64,000 nucleotides of DNA from Aliibacillus thermotolerans (GCF_027853235.1 NZ_WKJG01000061.1:62001-126000); one strand, 5' to 3'; positions 52,214 to 61,471 are shown, counted from the stretch's first letter. Numbers and translations: made by a program. Notes: a model not told the origin generated them from the sequence alone.

Positions 52214-52507
52214 TTCTCATCCTCCCTTCTGAATACCTCTCGTTCCGGTCTACCATATTGTTTCATATATCCGACAAAAGTTGAAGGGAATTTTCGCGGG
52301 GTTATTTTATCGTAATGCAGAAAATCCTCTCCAAAAAAATAAGCGGTAATAGTCAAACATTCCCAAAACCTTATCGAAAAATAGTAAAATAGTAATACAC
52401 CATTTACATTCATTGATGAAATGCCGACATATATTTTGTGTGGGTTAGCATTTCCTTGTCTGCGTGTCGATACGATATCAAACCAATGAAAAAAGAAGGT
52501 AGTAACG

Positions 52508-52873
52508 ATGAAAACAATATTGATCGCTGATGATTCTGTCTTTATGCAAAAGTTCCTTACAAATGTTATTGAACAACAAAACAATTACAAAGTGAGTTTG
52601 CTTGCTAATAATGGACAAGACGCCATTGAACAATATAAGAAAGAAAAACCGGATATCGTGCTTCTTGATATCGTGATGCCTGTAAAAGATGGGCTGTCTG
52701 CTTTAAAAGAAATACTATCCTACGACGAAGAAGCAAAAGTCATTATGTGTTCTGCACTCGGTACGAAAAATCATATGATCGAAGCAATCAATTTAGGTGC
52801 AAAAGACTTTATCGTAAAACCATTTTTTCATCACTTAATTGAAACGTTAAATAAAGTGAATGCTTATGAGTGA
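52508..52873 (+). CDS. Stand-alone CheY-like response regulator
   Basis: 121 residues, a single receiver domain with no output domain. Acidic pocket IADDS (Asp9-Asp10), phospho-acceptor in VLLDIVMPVKDG, switch Ser in IMCSALGT and Lys in DFIVKPF. It could act like CheY on the flagellar motor, but no chemotaxis gene is nearby, so its kinase and target are unknown. Its 3' end overlaps the convergent 95-codon gene by 10 bp. Confidence 0.88.
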   Translation: MKTILIADDSVFMQKFLTNVIEQQNNYKVSLLANNGQDAIEQYKKEKPDIVLLDIVMPVKDGLSALKEILSYDEEAKVIMCSALGTKNHMIEAINLGAKDFIVKPFFHHLIETLNKVNAYE

Positions 52874-53151
52874 AATGGATGTTCATAAAACACGTCGATG
52901 AATTCCTTAGGCGAAGACAACACATAGTATGAATAGACTCCTTTTAACGTGTGTAAATAAAGCAATCCTCCACTTTTTCCAATGGGGCGATAAGACATAT
53001 CAAGAACATCCGCTATCGGAAACTCTCGATATTTCGTTTTGATGCGATCGTCGTATAGTTGGAGCTCTCTGAGTTCTTCCTCTTCCGTTTGATCAATGCT
53101 AGACACGACACGACGAACTTGAACGTATGGTTGAACTGCAAGCAACTTCAT
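52864..53151 (-). CDS. Hypothetical protein
   Basis: 95 residues. I do not recognise it. It begins MKLLAVQPYVQVRR, has an acidic TEEEELREL helix, then a beta-rich stretch with VLDMSYRPIGKSGGLLYLHT and YSYYVLSSPKEFI, which hints at a PH-like fold, though weakly. No membrane span. It is convergent with, and overlaps, the response regulator gene. Confidence 0.6.
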   Translation of the reverse strand: MKLLAVQPYVQVRRVVSSIDQTEEEELRELQLYDDRIKTKYREFPIADVLDMSYRPIGKSGGLLYLHTLKGVYSYYVLSSPKEFIDVFYEHPFHS

Positions 53152-53282
53152 CCAATCCCTCCGCGGAAAATCATGTAAATCCTTGTTTCATTATACATGC
53201 TTTTCCCCAAAAAAATATAGTTGTCCCTTCTGTTCATGATACACTGATAGATAAGAATATGGAAAAAGGTTGAGGTGATGGA

Positions 53283-54113
53283 ATGAAAAGGGAAATTTCG
53301 AAACAGTGGAAGGTCACCCACACTCAAAATAGTCCGTCGCACACGCAAGGTTGGGTATTAGAACCAGGTCGTTGGGAAGAGTTTGATCCATTTCTAATCA
53401 TGGCCGAAGATTGGTTTCAGAAAGGAACGTTCGGATTTCATCCACATCGCGGAATAGAAACTGTTACGTATGTCGTGGACGGCGAGCTTCATCATAAAGA
53501 TAATCATGGTGGGGAAGGGATATTAAAAAAAGGAGACGTTCAGTGGATGACTGCAGGAAAGGGAATTCTTCACGCAGAAGAACCTGTTGGGGATCAAACC
53601 GTTCACAGTCTTCAATTATGGATAAACTTACCCGCCAAAAACAAAATGACCGACACTCGTTATCAAGATCTTTATCAACAAGATATGCCGTTAATGAAAG
53701 AACAAGGCACAAGCATCCGCATCTTTTCCGGTACTTACAAAGGGAAACAAGCCCCAACGTTAAACTATACACCCATCATGATGCTCGATATGATGATGGA
53801 GCCGGAAGCGGAGACAACCATCGATATTCCTGCTTCTTATAACGGTTTTCTTTATATTCTAGAAGGTAATGGAATATTTGGTGAAAGAGCACAAAAAGGA
53901 GAAAAAAATCACGTCCTTTGGCTCGGTCCCGGGAACGGAACACAAGAAGAAAATAGCACTCTTTCCGTAAAAACAACCTCTGATGTTCTTCATGCGATCT
54001 TATATGCAGGAGAACCGATAAAAGAAAGAGTGGTCGCCCAAGGACCTTTTGTCATGAACACAGAAGAAGAAATTAGACAAGCCTTCTTAGATTACCGCCA
54101 AGGGAAATTTTAA
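53283..54113 (+). CDS. Pirin family protein
   Basis: 276 residues, two cupin domains. The N-terminal metal site is visible in FGFHPHRGIETVTYV, with a later His and Glu in GKGILHAEE. The C-terminal cupin (YNGFLYILEGNGIFGE) has no obvious metal ligands, as usual. Several bacterial pirins oxidise quercetin or modulate metabolism, but the physiological role is open. The ATG follows GGTGATGG. A strong hairpin terminator that is also part of a repeat array follows. Confidence 0.9.
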   Translation: MKREISKQWKVTHTQNSPSHTQGWVLEPGRWEEFDPFLIMAEDWFQKGTFGFHPHRGIETVTYVVDGELHHKDNHGGEGILKKGDVQWMTAGKGILHAEEPVGDQTVHSLQLWINLPAKNKMTDTRYQDLYQQDMPLMKEQGTSIRIFSGTYKGKQAPTLNYTPIMMLDMMMEPEAETTIDIPASYNGFLYILEGNGIFGERAQKGEKNHVLWLGPGNGTQEENSTLSVKTTSDVLHAILYAGEPIKERVVAQGPFVMNTEEEIRQAFLDYRQGKF

Positions 54114-54146
54114 GAGAAGATGAGACTAATATTTCATCCTATAGAG

Positions 54147-54480
54147 GAATAAAGTGTCGTATGCACTCGTCATGCGACACTTTATTTATACAATCTGATC
54201 AGGAATGGTCCCAAGAAGGCTAAAATTATCAATAAATAGGTGATTTGGAGCGCTTTGATGCTTCATGCGACCAATTTCGCTTTAGAAAAGAAGATGAAGC
54301 GTCCCATGAACGTTTCATGCGACGCTTTATTTTGTAAAACACCGATGGAACGGTCGTATGAATGTCAACATTGGAAGAAATTGGGATAAAAATAGGTCTT
54401 CATACGACCTATTTTTACGAAAACGATGCAATGAATTGTCACATAAAAGATCCATGCGACCACATTTCGCCTCAAACTCC
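54147..54480. repeat. TCGTATG-type hairpin array, copy C; first hairpin terminates the pirin gene
   Basis: Three strong hairpins in a row: AATAAAGTGTCGTATG/CATGCGACACTTTATT at about 54149-54187, AAGCGTC/GACGCTT with CATGA arms near 54295-54335, and AAAAATAGGTC/GACCTATTTTT near 54385-54418. The same TCGTATGAA/TTCATACGA words occur as in copies A and B but the sequence has diverged. No gene lies between 54114 and 54644. Confidence 0.75.
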
Positions 54481-54644
54481 CACTGAATGGTCTCATGATG
54501 CCAGGAAGCTTTCTCTTGCGTCGACCGACCTGTTTACTATTCGCACGTGCATCCGAAGTTGCAGACGAGAAACATGTTGACGTTTTCGGTGAGTAAACTT
54601 AAGGAATGAAGTAGGGAAAAATCCACAAAAATGGTACTCTATTT

Positions 54645-56225
54645 CTATTTTGTTCTTAATTTAAATCGTTGAATTTTCCCGGTTGCAGTTTTCGGAAGCT
54701 CATCTACGAACTCAATTTCCCGTGGATATTTATACGGAGCAAGATTTTGCTTTACATGTAGCTTCATCGTTTCTTTTAATTCTTCACAAGCATCTTCTTT
54801 ATTTTTAAGTACGATATAAGCTTTCGGATAAACGAGATTCGCTTTGTTCTTTTCCCCGACAACTGCCACTTCTAATACATCTTCTCTATATAACAATGTC
54901 GTTTCTACTTCCACTGGTGATACCCATATTCCTCCGACTTTCATCATATCGTCGGAACGACCGCTATACCAAAAATAGCCTTCCTCATCTTGGTAATATT
55001 TATCCCCGGTATGCATCCACTCTCCCTTAAATTTGTGATGATTTTCTCCTTTGTTTAGCCAGTATCCAGAAGTGATGCTATCTCCTTTAATCAGTAAGTC
55101 ACCAATTTCATTCGGTGGCAGTTCTTCCCCTAACTCATTGACTATTTTCGCCTTGTAGCCTGGCACTAATTTTCCTGTGCTTCCTGCCTTGATGTTATCA
55201 TTTCGGTTTGAGAGATAAATATGAAGGGCTTCGGTAGAGCCAATACCGTCTAAAATATTTAAATGAAAGATTTCTTTCCACTTTTCAAAGTAACTAGCAG
55301 GTAGAGGTTCACCTGCAGAGACACAGACACGAACAGAAGAAAGGTCAGGAACTCGGCCCGTTTCAGAAATATAGTTAAGCATCGCTCCATAAAGCGTAGG
55401 AACACCGAAGAAAATAGTGGGTTTTTCCCTTTCAATTAACTCAAATACTCTCTCTGGTGTTGGCCTTTCTTTTAGCAGGATCGTAGTAGCACCTGCTCCG
55501 AATGGAAAATATAAACCATTTCCCAATCCATAGGCAAAAAATAATTTTGAGGCAGAAAAAACTTTATCCTCTTTTTTCATATGCAATATTTTCCTTGCAT
55601 AATTTTCGTAACATGCTTCCATACTTTCTTGCCGATGCAAAACACCTTTCGGATTCCCTGTACTACCTGAACTATATAACCAAAATGCAATGTCTTCTGC
55701 GGTAGTGTAGTATTCTTCTGTCAATTGGTCAGAAGCACTGTTTACAAAGTGATGGAAATCAATATATTCTGTGCTCTTATTTCCTCCTTCAGAAATGACG
55801 ATCACGTGTTTTAAAAATAAATAACGATCCTGATGATCCTTTAAATGCTCCCAAATATCTTCATGAACAACTAACACTTTCGCACGACTGTGATTTAAAA
55901 AATATTCATAATCGTGAGGCTTCATCATTGTATTGACAGGAATAGGAATTGCTCCTATCTTTATCGCTCCAAAAAAAGTAGTAATAAATTCTGGGGAATC
56001 GTATGTGACAAGTAATATTCTATTTTCAGGTTCTACACCAATATCCAAAAGAGCATTGCCGAACTGATTTATTCGTTTTGCAATCTCATGATAAGTAAGA
56101 CTTTCATTCCCACATACAATTGCCTCTTTATTCCCTAATCCTTCTTTCACATTTGTATCTATGAACCGATAGGCTGCATTATACGTTTTTTTCAGCCCTT
56201 TCAGTTCTTCCATCGAACCAATCAT
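54645..56225 (-). CDS. Benzoate-CoA ligase family acyl-CoA synthetase
   Basis: 526 residues from ATG 56225 after GGGAGG; 24 further codons upstream are open but unsupported. ANL-superfamily motifs: LYSSGSTGNPKGVLH (A3 loop), GIGSTEALHIYLSN, GEWMHTGDKYYQDEEGYFWY and the C-terminal PKTATGKIQRFKL lysine. The N-terminal YRFIDTNVKEGLGNKEAIV and FFAYGLGNGLYFPFGAGA patterns are those of benzoate-, 2-aminobenzoate- and 4-hydroxybenzoate-CoA ligases. It would activate an aromatic acid for the cluster upstream. A perfect CcpA-type site lies about 80 bp ahead of the start. Confidence 0.85.
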   Translation of the reverse strand: MIGSMEELKGLKKTYNAAYRFIDTNVKEGLGNKEAIVCGNESLTYHEIAKRINQFGNALLDIGVEPENRILLVTYDSPEFITTFFGAIKIGAIPIPVNTMMKPHDYEYFLNHSRAKVLVVHEDIWEHLKDHQDRYLFLKHVIVISEGGNKSTEYIDFHHFVNSASDQLTEEYYTTAEDIAFWLYSSGSTGNPKGVLHRQESMEACYENYARKILHMKKEDKVFSASKLFFAYGLGNGLYFPFGAGATTILLKERPTPERVFELIEREKPTIFFGVPTLYGAMLNYISETGRVPDLSSVRVCVSAGEPLPASYFEKWKEIFHLNILDGIGSTEALHIYLSNRNDNIKAGSTGKLVPGYKAKIVNELGEELPPNEIGDLLIKGDSITSGYWLNKGENHHKFKGEWMHTGDKYYQDEEGYFWYSGRSDDMMKVGGIWVSPVEVETTLLYREDVLEVAVVGEKNKANLVYPKAYIVLKNKEDACEELKETMKLHVKQNLAPYKYPREIEFVDELPKTATGKIQRFKLRTK

Positions 56226-56302
56226 AATACGCCTCCCATGCAATATTAGACTCTTTATGATTATCTGGGTGTAAGGCATCAAGTTTAAGTTAGACACGAT
56301 AT

Positions 56303-56316
56303 TGATAACGCTTACA
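56303..56316 (-). promoter_or_regulatory. Predicted CcpA catabolite-response element upstream of the CoA ligase
   Basis: TGTAAGCGTTATCA on the minus strand fits TGWAANCGNTNWCA at every position. Confidence 0.6.
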
Positions 56317-56325
56317 ACAAACGGA

Positions 56326-56388
56326 ACAGAAAGAGGAGACCATGGGTCCTGTGACCCGTAGCCTCACATGTACCTCTCTTTCTTTCAA
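56326..56388 (-). terminator. Nested hairpin after the enoyl-CoA hydratase gene
   Basis: GAAAGAGAGG pairs with CCTCTTTC outside, and ACGGGTC with GACCCAT inside. There is no long T-run, so it may be a partial terminator before the CoA ligase gene. Confidence 0.5.
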
Positions 56389-56391
56389 CAC

Positions 56392-57189
56392 TTACTGTCC
56401 AGTCCATTGAGGCTCTCTTTTTTCAAGGAATGCGCTGAGACCTTCTTGAGCATCGTTTGAGCGGAACAGTAAGTTTTGTAGTTCCCCTTCATAGCGAATC
56501 GCTACGTTCAGTGGCATTTCTTTTCCGTTCATAATAGACAGTTTAATGTTGGAAGCGGCATACGTTGCGCTGTTCACAATATTTCTTGCGTATTCTAACG
56601 TCTTCTCACGCACTTCTTCTTGTGGAAATACGCGGTCAACTAAATGAATTTCTAGCGCTTCTTGTGGTGTGAGTGTCTCCCCAGTAATATTTAAATCCAG
56701 CGCTTTCGAATGCCCTACTTGACGAAGGAGACGCTGGGTTCCACCAGTACCCGCCAATACACCGAGGCTAATTTCCGGAAGACCAATTTTTCCAGCTTTG
56801 TCTCCCATGAAGCGAAGGTCACAACCGAGCGCCATTTCGAGGCCGCCACCGACTGTGTGTCCTTCTAAACACGCAATCCAAATTTGTGGAGAACGCGCCA
56901 TTTTATCTAACGTTTCATTACAGAATAAGCAAAACTGGGTTTTAAAACGCGGATCCGAAGATTTCAAAAAGTTCACGTCTGCCCCTGCGGAGAAAAACTT
57001 CGGCATATCACTCATTAAAATCGCTACCTTGATATCACTGTCAAAACGGATGTCATCAATCGCGTCATTTAATTCTTTATAAAACGCTAAATCATAGGAA
57101 TTCGACTTATTGACGTGAATATGCACCTCCGCAATTCCGTCTTGCTTTTTCAACGTTAAATTCTTTTTTGCTACTTCTGTTGTACTCAT
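56392..57189 (-). CDS. Enoyl-CoA hydratase/isomerase family protein
   Basis: 265 residues, crotonase fold. The oxyanion and catalytic regions are intact: FSAGADVNFL, GHTVGGGLEMALGCD with one catalytic Glu, and GLPEISLGVLAGTGGTQRL with the second. It fits a true hydratase, acting on a ring-opened or straight-chain enoyl-CoA. It lies 57 bp after the aldehyde dehydrogenase gene and has an AGGAGG site. Confidence 0.88.
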   Translation of the reverse strand: MSTTEVAKKNLTLKKQDGIAEVHIHVNKSNSYDLAFYKELNDAIDDIRFDSDIKVAILMSDMPKFFSAGADVNFLKSSDPRFKTQFCLFCNETLDKMARSPQIWIACLEGHTVGGGLEMALGCDLRFMGDKAGKIGLPEISLGVLAGTGGTQRLLRQVGHSKALDLNITGETLTPQEALEIHLVDRVFPQEEVREKTLEYARNIVNSATYAASNIKLSIMNGKEMPLNVAIRYEGELQNLLFRSNDAQEGLSAFLEKREPQWTGQ

Positions 57190-57246
57190 ATAATCTCCTC
57201 CTAAAATTAGTTAAAAGTTATTTTTTCTAAAATAAAGCATCATTTC

Positions 57247-58755
57247 CTATTTAACTCCCAAAATATTTAAATGCTTTTCTCCTACATAGGAGACGACACT
57301 CTTCGTTTCCGAATATAAATCAAGTGTTTCTACACTCAGTTCACGCCCGAAACCAGATTGTTTATATCCACCAAACGGAGTACCCGGAAATGCCGAAATC
57401 GGATTGTTTACCATGACAATTCCAGCTCTTAAGCCTGACGCTAATCGGTGTGCTTTCCCGTGATCTTTTGTCCACACGGCAGAGCCTAGACCAAAAATCG
57501 TATCATTTGCTCGTTCTAACACCTCCTTTTCGTCATGAAATTTCATCACCACCACGACAGGACCGAATATTTCTTCTTGCGCAACTTTCATATCATTCGT
57601 CACATTTCCAATAATAGTAGGCATGTACCAATAACCGTTTTCAAATTCCGGTCCATCGGGACGCTTTCCACCGTATAGAACCTCTCCCCCTTCTTCTTTT
57701 GCAAGTTTTACATAACTGTCTACTGTTTCTTCATGACTTTTAGAAATTAATGCTCCCATATGTGTTTCTTTATTAAATGGGTTTCCGACTTTGACTCGTT
57801 TCGTTTTCTCAATAAATCGCTCCATAAATTCGTCATAGATATTTTCATGAACAAAGATGCGTGATCGGGCTTCACAAGATTGGCCGGAATTATAGAATAT
57901 TCCGAATAAAGAACCGTCCACTGCCGCTTCCAAGTCACAATCATCACAAATGATGCTTGGAGATTTACCGCCTAGCTCCAATGTTACGCGCTTTAAAGTG
58001 TCAGAAGCTCGCGCCATAATATCTTTTCCTGTCTCCGTCTCTCCAGTGAATGCCACTTTGTCCACTTCTGGGTGTTCAATTAAAAACGGACCAATTTCAG
58101 AACCACTGCCGGTAACCACATTTAATACTCCTGGAGGAACTCCGGCTTCTTGACAAATATCTGCAAGCATATAAGCGGTGATAGGTGTATAACTAGCTGG
58201 TTTCAATACAATGGTGCAACCTGCTGCTAATGCCGGAGCCACTTTCCATGCAGCCATCATGAGCGGATAGTTCCAAGGAATGATTTGTGCACAAACACCC
58301 ACCGGTTCCTTTTGGGTGTAGTTAAAGAAACCATTTGGCATCGGGTTCGTTCTTCCACCGAATGTGCTAATGGCACCAGCATAAAATTCGAAGTCTTCAA
58401 TTGCTTGTGTGATTTGTCCCTCGGCAGCAGCAACCGTTTTTCCACTGTTTAACACTTCCGCTTCGACTAATTCACGAAAGCGACTGCGCATCACATCAGC
58501 AATTTTATTTAACACTCTTGCCCGTCTTGCTGCTGTCATTCTTGGCCATTTTCCATGATCAAATGCTTGGCGAGCAGCTTTTACGGCGCGATCTGCATCT
58601 TCTTTCGATGCTTTTGCTACGTTTGCAAGCACTTCCCCAGTGGCAGGATTATGTGTCTCAAAATATTCCCCACTTGAATGCTCAACGTATTCCCCATTGA
58701 TAAAAAGATTGTATTCTTTTTTTATGAGCTTTGATTGTGCTACACTTTCAGCCAT
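57247..58755 (-). CDS. Aldehyde dehydrogenase, catabolic cluster
   Basis: 502 residues. [20 protein letters not shown] with the base Glu, and NSGQSCEARSR with the nucleophile. The C-terminal PFGGYKQSGFGREL is typical. Its position between hydroxyacyl-CoA dehydrogenase genes and a hydratase suggests it oxidises a semialdehyde or aldehyde intermediate, for example one formed on ring cleavage, but its sequence is of the general betaine/phenylacetaldehyde type. The ATG follows GGAGGA. Confidence 0.9.
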   Translation of the reverse strand: MAESVAQSKLIKKEYNLFINGEYVEHSSGEYFETHNPATGEVLANVAKASKEDADRAVKAARQAFDHGKWPRMTAARRARVLNKIADVMRSRFRELVEAEVLNSGKTVAAAEGQITQAIEDFEFYAGAISTFGGRTNPMPNGFFNYTQKEPVGVCAQIIPWNYPLMMAAWKVAPALAAGCTIVLKPASYTPITAYMLADICQEAGVPPGVLNVVTGSGSEIGPFLIEHPEVDKVAFTGETETGKDIMARASDTLKRVTLELGGKSPSIICDDCDLEAAVDGSLFGIFYNSGQSCEARSRIFVHENIYDEFMERFIEKTKRVKVGNPFNKETHMGALISKSHEETVDSYVKLAKEEGGEVLYGGKRPDGPEFENGYWYMPTIIGNVTNDMKVAQEEIFGPVVVVMKFHDEKEVLERANDTIFGLGSAVWTKDHGKAHRLASGLRAGIVMVNNPISAFPGTPFGGYKQSGFGRELSVETLDLYSETKSVVSYVGEKHLNILGVK

Positions 58756-58803
58756 TCATATCCTCCTTCAACTTTTTCATTGACGAAGCTGATGTTTTAT
58801 TTA

Positions 58804-59556
58804 CTACATTTTTGTAAATTCTTTATTTTTTCTCTTTTCAAAATAATAAAAATCTTTTTTAGTAGCGTGACCAATCCAATTTGCATAGACGAGTTTTTTT
58901 ATAAGAGAAGCAGGGCGATATCTTTCCTCTCCTAAATGTTGATACAACCCTTGAAGTACAGCATAAACATTATCAATCCCAATTTCAGCTGCCCATTCTA
59001 ATGGTCCGGCAGGATAATTTGTTCCTAACTTCATCGCTCGATCAATATCTCTTGCAGAAGCCGTTTGTTCCATCAGTGCATAAGCTGCTTCATTTACAAT
59101 CATGGAAAGGATGCGAGGGTATACGAGTCCCGGTTCATCTTCGTCTACTTCGATTACTTCTTTCCCAATTTGCTTGAATTGTTCCGTCACGTACAAGAGA
59201 TAACTTTCTTTTCCTTGTAAAGGGAGTACCGCTTCAATTCCCGGTGCATCTTTCACATTATCAAAAGCTGCAAATCCTATAACTCTTTCTGGATACATCA
59301 GCCATGAAGCAACTTCTGTCGCCGACCATCCAAGGGTTGTAGTTAAAATGGGAGTGTCCTTGGAAATGCTTTTTTCGATGTCGCCCAGTTGCATTTGCTT
59401 CGTTTCTTTATCTAAATTTTCCGTTTCAATCACAAAGTTTACCTTTTCCATGTTCTCCAGATGATGAACCACGTGATAATTGTTCAACTGCCAACATTCG
59501 GAAAGAGAGGAGGCGAGGCGGTTATTTCCCATAATCAGGATGTTAACTGGATTCAT
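58804..59556 (-). CDS. 3-hydroxyacyl-CoA dehydrogenase-like protein, probably catalytically impaired
   Basis: 250 residues from ATG 59556, which overlaps the upstream stop by 14 bp and has GGAGGG 9 nt before. The C-terminal 3HCDH domain is good (GLVYPRILSMIVNEAAYAL, GTNYPAGPLEWA). The N-terminal half is degenerate: the GxGxxG loop reads MGNNRLASS, and the HFFNP motif with the catalytic His reads FAAFDN. It may be an inactive partner or regulator of the complete dehydrogenase encoded just upstream, or may have another activity. Confidence 0.75.
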   Translation of the reverse strand: MNPVNILIMGNNRLASSLSECWQLNNYHVVHHLENMEKVNFVIETENLDKETKQMQLGDIEKSISKDTPILTTTLGWSATEVASWLMYPERVIGFAAFDNVKDAPGIEAVLPLQGKESYLLYVTEQFKQIGKEVIEVDEDEPGLVYPRILSMIVNEAAYALMEQTASARDIDRAMKLGTNYPAGPLEWAAEIGIDNVYAVLQGLYQHLGEERYRPASLIKKLVYANWIGHATKKDFYYFEKRKNKEFTKM

Positions 59557-60409
59557 AACGATAAAACCCTCCTCCCGTTTTTCGCCCGAGGCGCTTTGCT
59601 TGCACCATTCTTTCCTGTTGATATTGGGGGCGGAAGCGACTTTCTCCATAAAAGCTGTTGTGAACCGTTTTTGTAGTTGCAAAATTGACGTCGATTCCGA
59701 TCAAGTCTTGGAGTTCAAAAGGACCCATTTTGAATCCTCCGATTATTTTTAAAATTCTGTCAATCTTTTCTACACTTGCAATGTTATCCTTCTCAATGCG
59801 AAGGGCTTCATTGTAAAATGGTCGAGCGATGCGGTTCACGATAAACCCTGGTGTATCTTGACAAATAACAGCTGTTTTTCCTATTTGGGTTACAAACTGT
59901 TGCAGCAAATGAATCGTTTCTTTGGATGTATCCGTTCCTTTAATGATTTCAACAAGTGGCATGAGTGGTGCCGGGTTAAAGAAATGAAGTCCCGCTAGTC
60001 TAGAAGGTCGTTTCAACACACCGGCGATTTCTGTCACGGATAAAGAAGACGTGTTTGTCGCAAAGAGAGTGTCATCCGGACAATTTTCTTCTAATTCCTT
60101 AAATATCGACTGTTTCATTTCGATATTTTCGGGAACCGCTTCAATAATCACCCCAACTCTATATACCTGTCTGATATCCGTTGTTACTTGTAAGCGCCCT
60201 AACGCTTTATCTTTTTCCACTTCAGACATTTTTCCTTTTTCTACTAGTCTACTGAATCGCTTAATCAATGTCTCTTTTGCTTTTCTCGCTTGCTCTTCAG
60301 ATAAGTCATACAGAACAGTAGGAATGCCGCCATGAATGAGGACTTGTGCAATACCTACCCCCATCGTTCCGGATCCGATTACTGCGCTCTTTGTGACTGT
60401 ATTTAACAT
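59543..60409 (-). CDS. 3-hydroxybutyryl/3-hydroxyacyl-CoA dehydrogenase (PaaH-like)
   Basis: 288 residues, complete. VIGSGTMGVGIAQVL is the NAD loop, NTSSLSVTEIA and LHFFNPAPLMPLVEII carry the catalytic Ser/His region, and DTPGFIVNRIARPFYNEA with the second-domain signature follows. It oxidises a 3-hydroxyacyl-CoA, as PaaH or Hbd do. It is 35 bp after the PaaC-like gene in the same direction. Confidence 0.92.
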   Translation of the reverse strand: MLNTVTKSAVIGSGTMGVGIAQVLIHGGIPTVLYDLSEEQARKAKETLIKRFSRLVEKGKMSEVEKDKALGRLQVTTDIRQVYRVGVIIEAVPENIEMKQSIFKELEENCPDDTLFATNTSSLSVTEIAGVLKRPSRLAGLHFFNPAPLMPLVEIIKGTDTSKETIHLLQQFVTQIGKTAVICQDTPGFIVNRIARPFYNEALRIEKDNIASVEKIDRILKIIGGFKMGPFELQDLIGIDVNFATTKTVHNSFYGESRFRPQYQQERMVQAKRLGRKTGGGFYRYESS

Positions 60410-60444
60410 TACGACTGCACCCTTCGTTCATTGTCTCAGTTTGA

Positions 60445-61086
60445 CTAACTAACACGTTGACCAGTACGAGTGACTGGCAATGTTGCTATCGTTTCTTTAA
60501 ATAGTGAAGTAAGATTACTATCTTGAGAAATGACGCCCAATTGTTGTAATTCTTTATTATTTTCTACTTCATTCAACCATTTTTCAACCGGTTGCACTGC
60601 TCTTTCTAGATTTTCGACAAACTTTTTCGGAATGGATCCTTTATCATGAATCAACAAGTGACACCATTCTTTTGCATAAGTTAAATGATCTTCTAGTTCA
60701 ATCATCATCTTTGAAAATTGCAGATTGAGTTCTTGTTGTTTGTTTTTCATTATTTCTCTCAAGACGGCTTGAATAGCAACGTTATTTACATACAAACCGA
60801 CAATTAATTCTATCCAATTAGTAGCTTCTTTCATTTGTGGAAAAACTTTTTCCGGTTGCTTCACTGCTTTCACTTTTTTAGTTTGCAATCCTTGCATGTC
60901 ATTTGACCAGCGATATAAAAGTCTCGCGTGACTTAGTTCCCCTTGGGACAAAGAGATAGAAGAAAGGGTTGCTTCTATCGTAGGACCGCTCACCCCGACT
61001 TCTACTAACCGATTTCCCATCACGTATTTATTATCCGCCATCGTCTCTGCTAATTGAACGAGAGCATTTTTATTTTTATGAGCCAT
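60445..61086 (-). CDS. PaaC-like phenylacetic acid catabolic protein (ferritin-like)
   Basis: 213 residues, shorter than E. coli PaaC (about 248). The PaaA/PaaC family pattern ADNKYVMGNRLVEVG is followed by two E-x-x-H pairs, GELSHAR and KEWCHLL, plus Glu in WIELIV and IELEDH, spaced like the ligands of a four-helix di-iron protein. PaaC proper is usually the structural, not catalytic, subunit of the phenylacetyl-CoA epoxidase. No paaA or paaB lies next to it, so it may be a stand-alone oxygenase-like protein on an aromatic CoA ester. It follows the PaaD-like gene by 49 bp. Confidence 0.78.
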   Translation of the reverse strand: MAHKNKNALVQLAETMADNKYVMGNRLVEVGVSGPTIEATLSSISLSQGELSHARLLYRWSNDMQGLQTKKVKAVKQPEKVFPQMKEATNWIELIVGLYVNNVAIQAVLREIMKNKQQELNLQFSKMMIELEDHLTYAKEWCHLLIHDKGSIPKKFVENLERAVQPVEKWLNEVENNKELQQLGVISQDSNLTSLFKETIATLPVTRTGQRVS

Positions 61087-61135
61087 CTAAACTGCTCCTT
61101 TCCTAATCAAATAACCCATCGGGAAACCGTGTGAA

Positions 61136-61471
61136 TCAGGAACTAACTCCCCAATATTTCATTTTGTTTTTTCCTTCTTCTGTCATATCATTGATCGTCC
61201 AGGCTGGATCCCAAGTGACCTTAATTTCTACACTTTCAATTTCCTCTGCTTGAAGCAACCTTTCTCTCACATCATTTTCAATCCAGTCCATGCAACCGCA
61301 TCCTGTGGAAGTGAACGTCATTGTCACCGTCAATGAATTATTACGTTTTTCAATCCCCCGTATTAGACCCATATCAACAACACTGATTGGAAATTCTGGA
61401 TCCGCTACTTCTTTTAGCATGTTCCAATATTTTTCTGTGCCTTCTATTACTTTTTCCTTATAACTCATCAT
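61136..61471 (-). CDS. PaaD-like MIP18/DUF59 iron-sulfur or di-iron maturation protein
   Basis: 111 residues from the ATG at 61471 after GGGGAGG; the open frame upstream is not translated in my view. The DUF59 core DPEFPISVVDMGLIRG and the cysteine loop TSTGCGCMDWIEND are clear. The usual PaaD C-terminal zinc-ribbon cysteines are missing. It probably delivers or inserts metal for the PaaC-like protein. It is first in the operon behind a strong promoter. Confidence 0.8.
   Translation of the reverse strand: MMSYKEKVIEGTEKYWNMLKEVADPEFPISVVDMGLIRGIEKRNNSLTVTMTFTSTGCGCMDWIENDVRERLLQAEEIESVEIKVTWDPAWTINDMTEEGKNKMKYWGVSS

Noticed and set aside
52141-52584. 147-codon minus-strand frame across the cheY-like promoter region
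   Set aside because: It overlaps two better genes on both sides and shows no family features.
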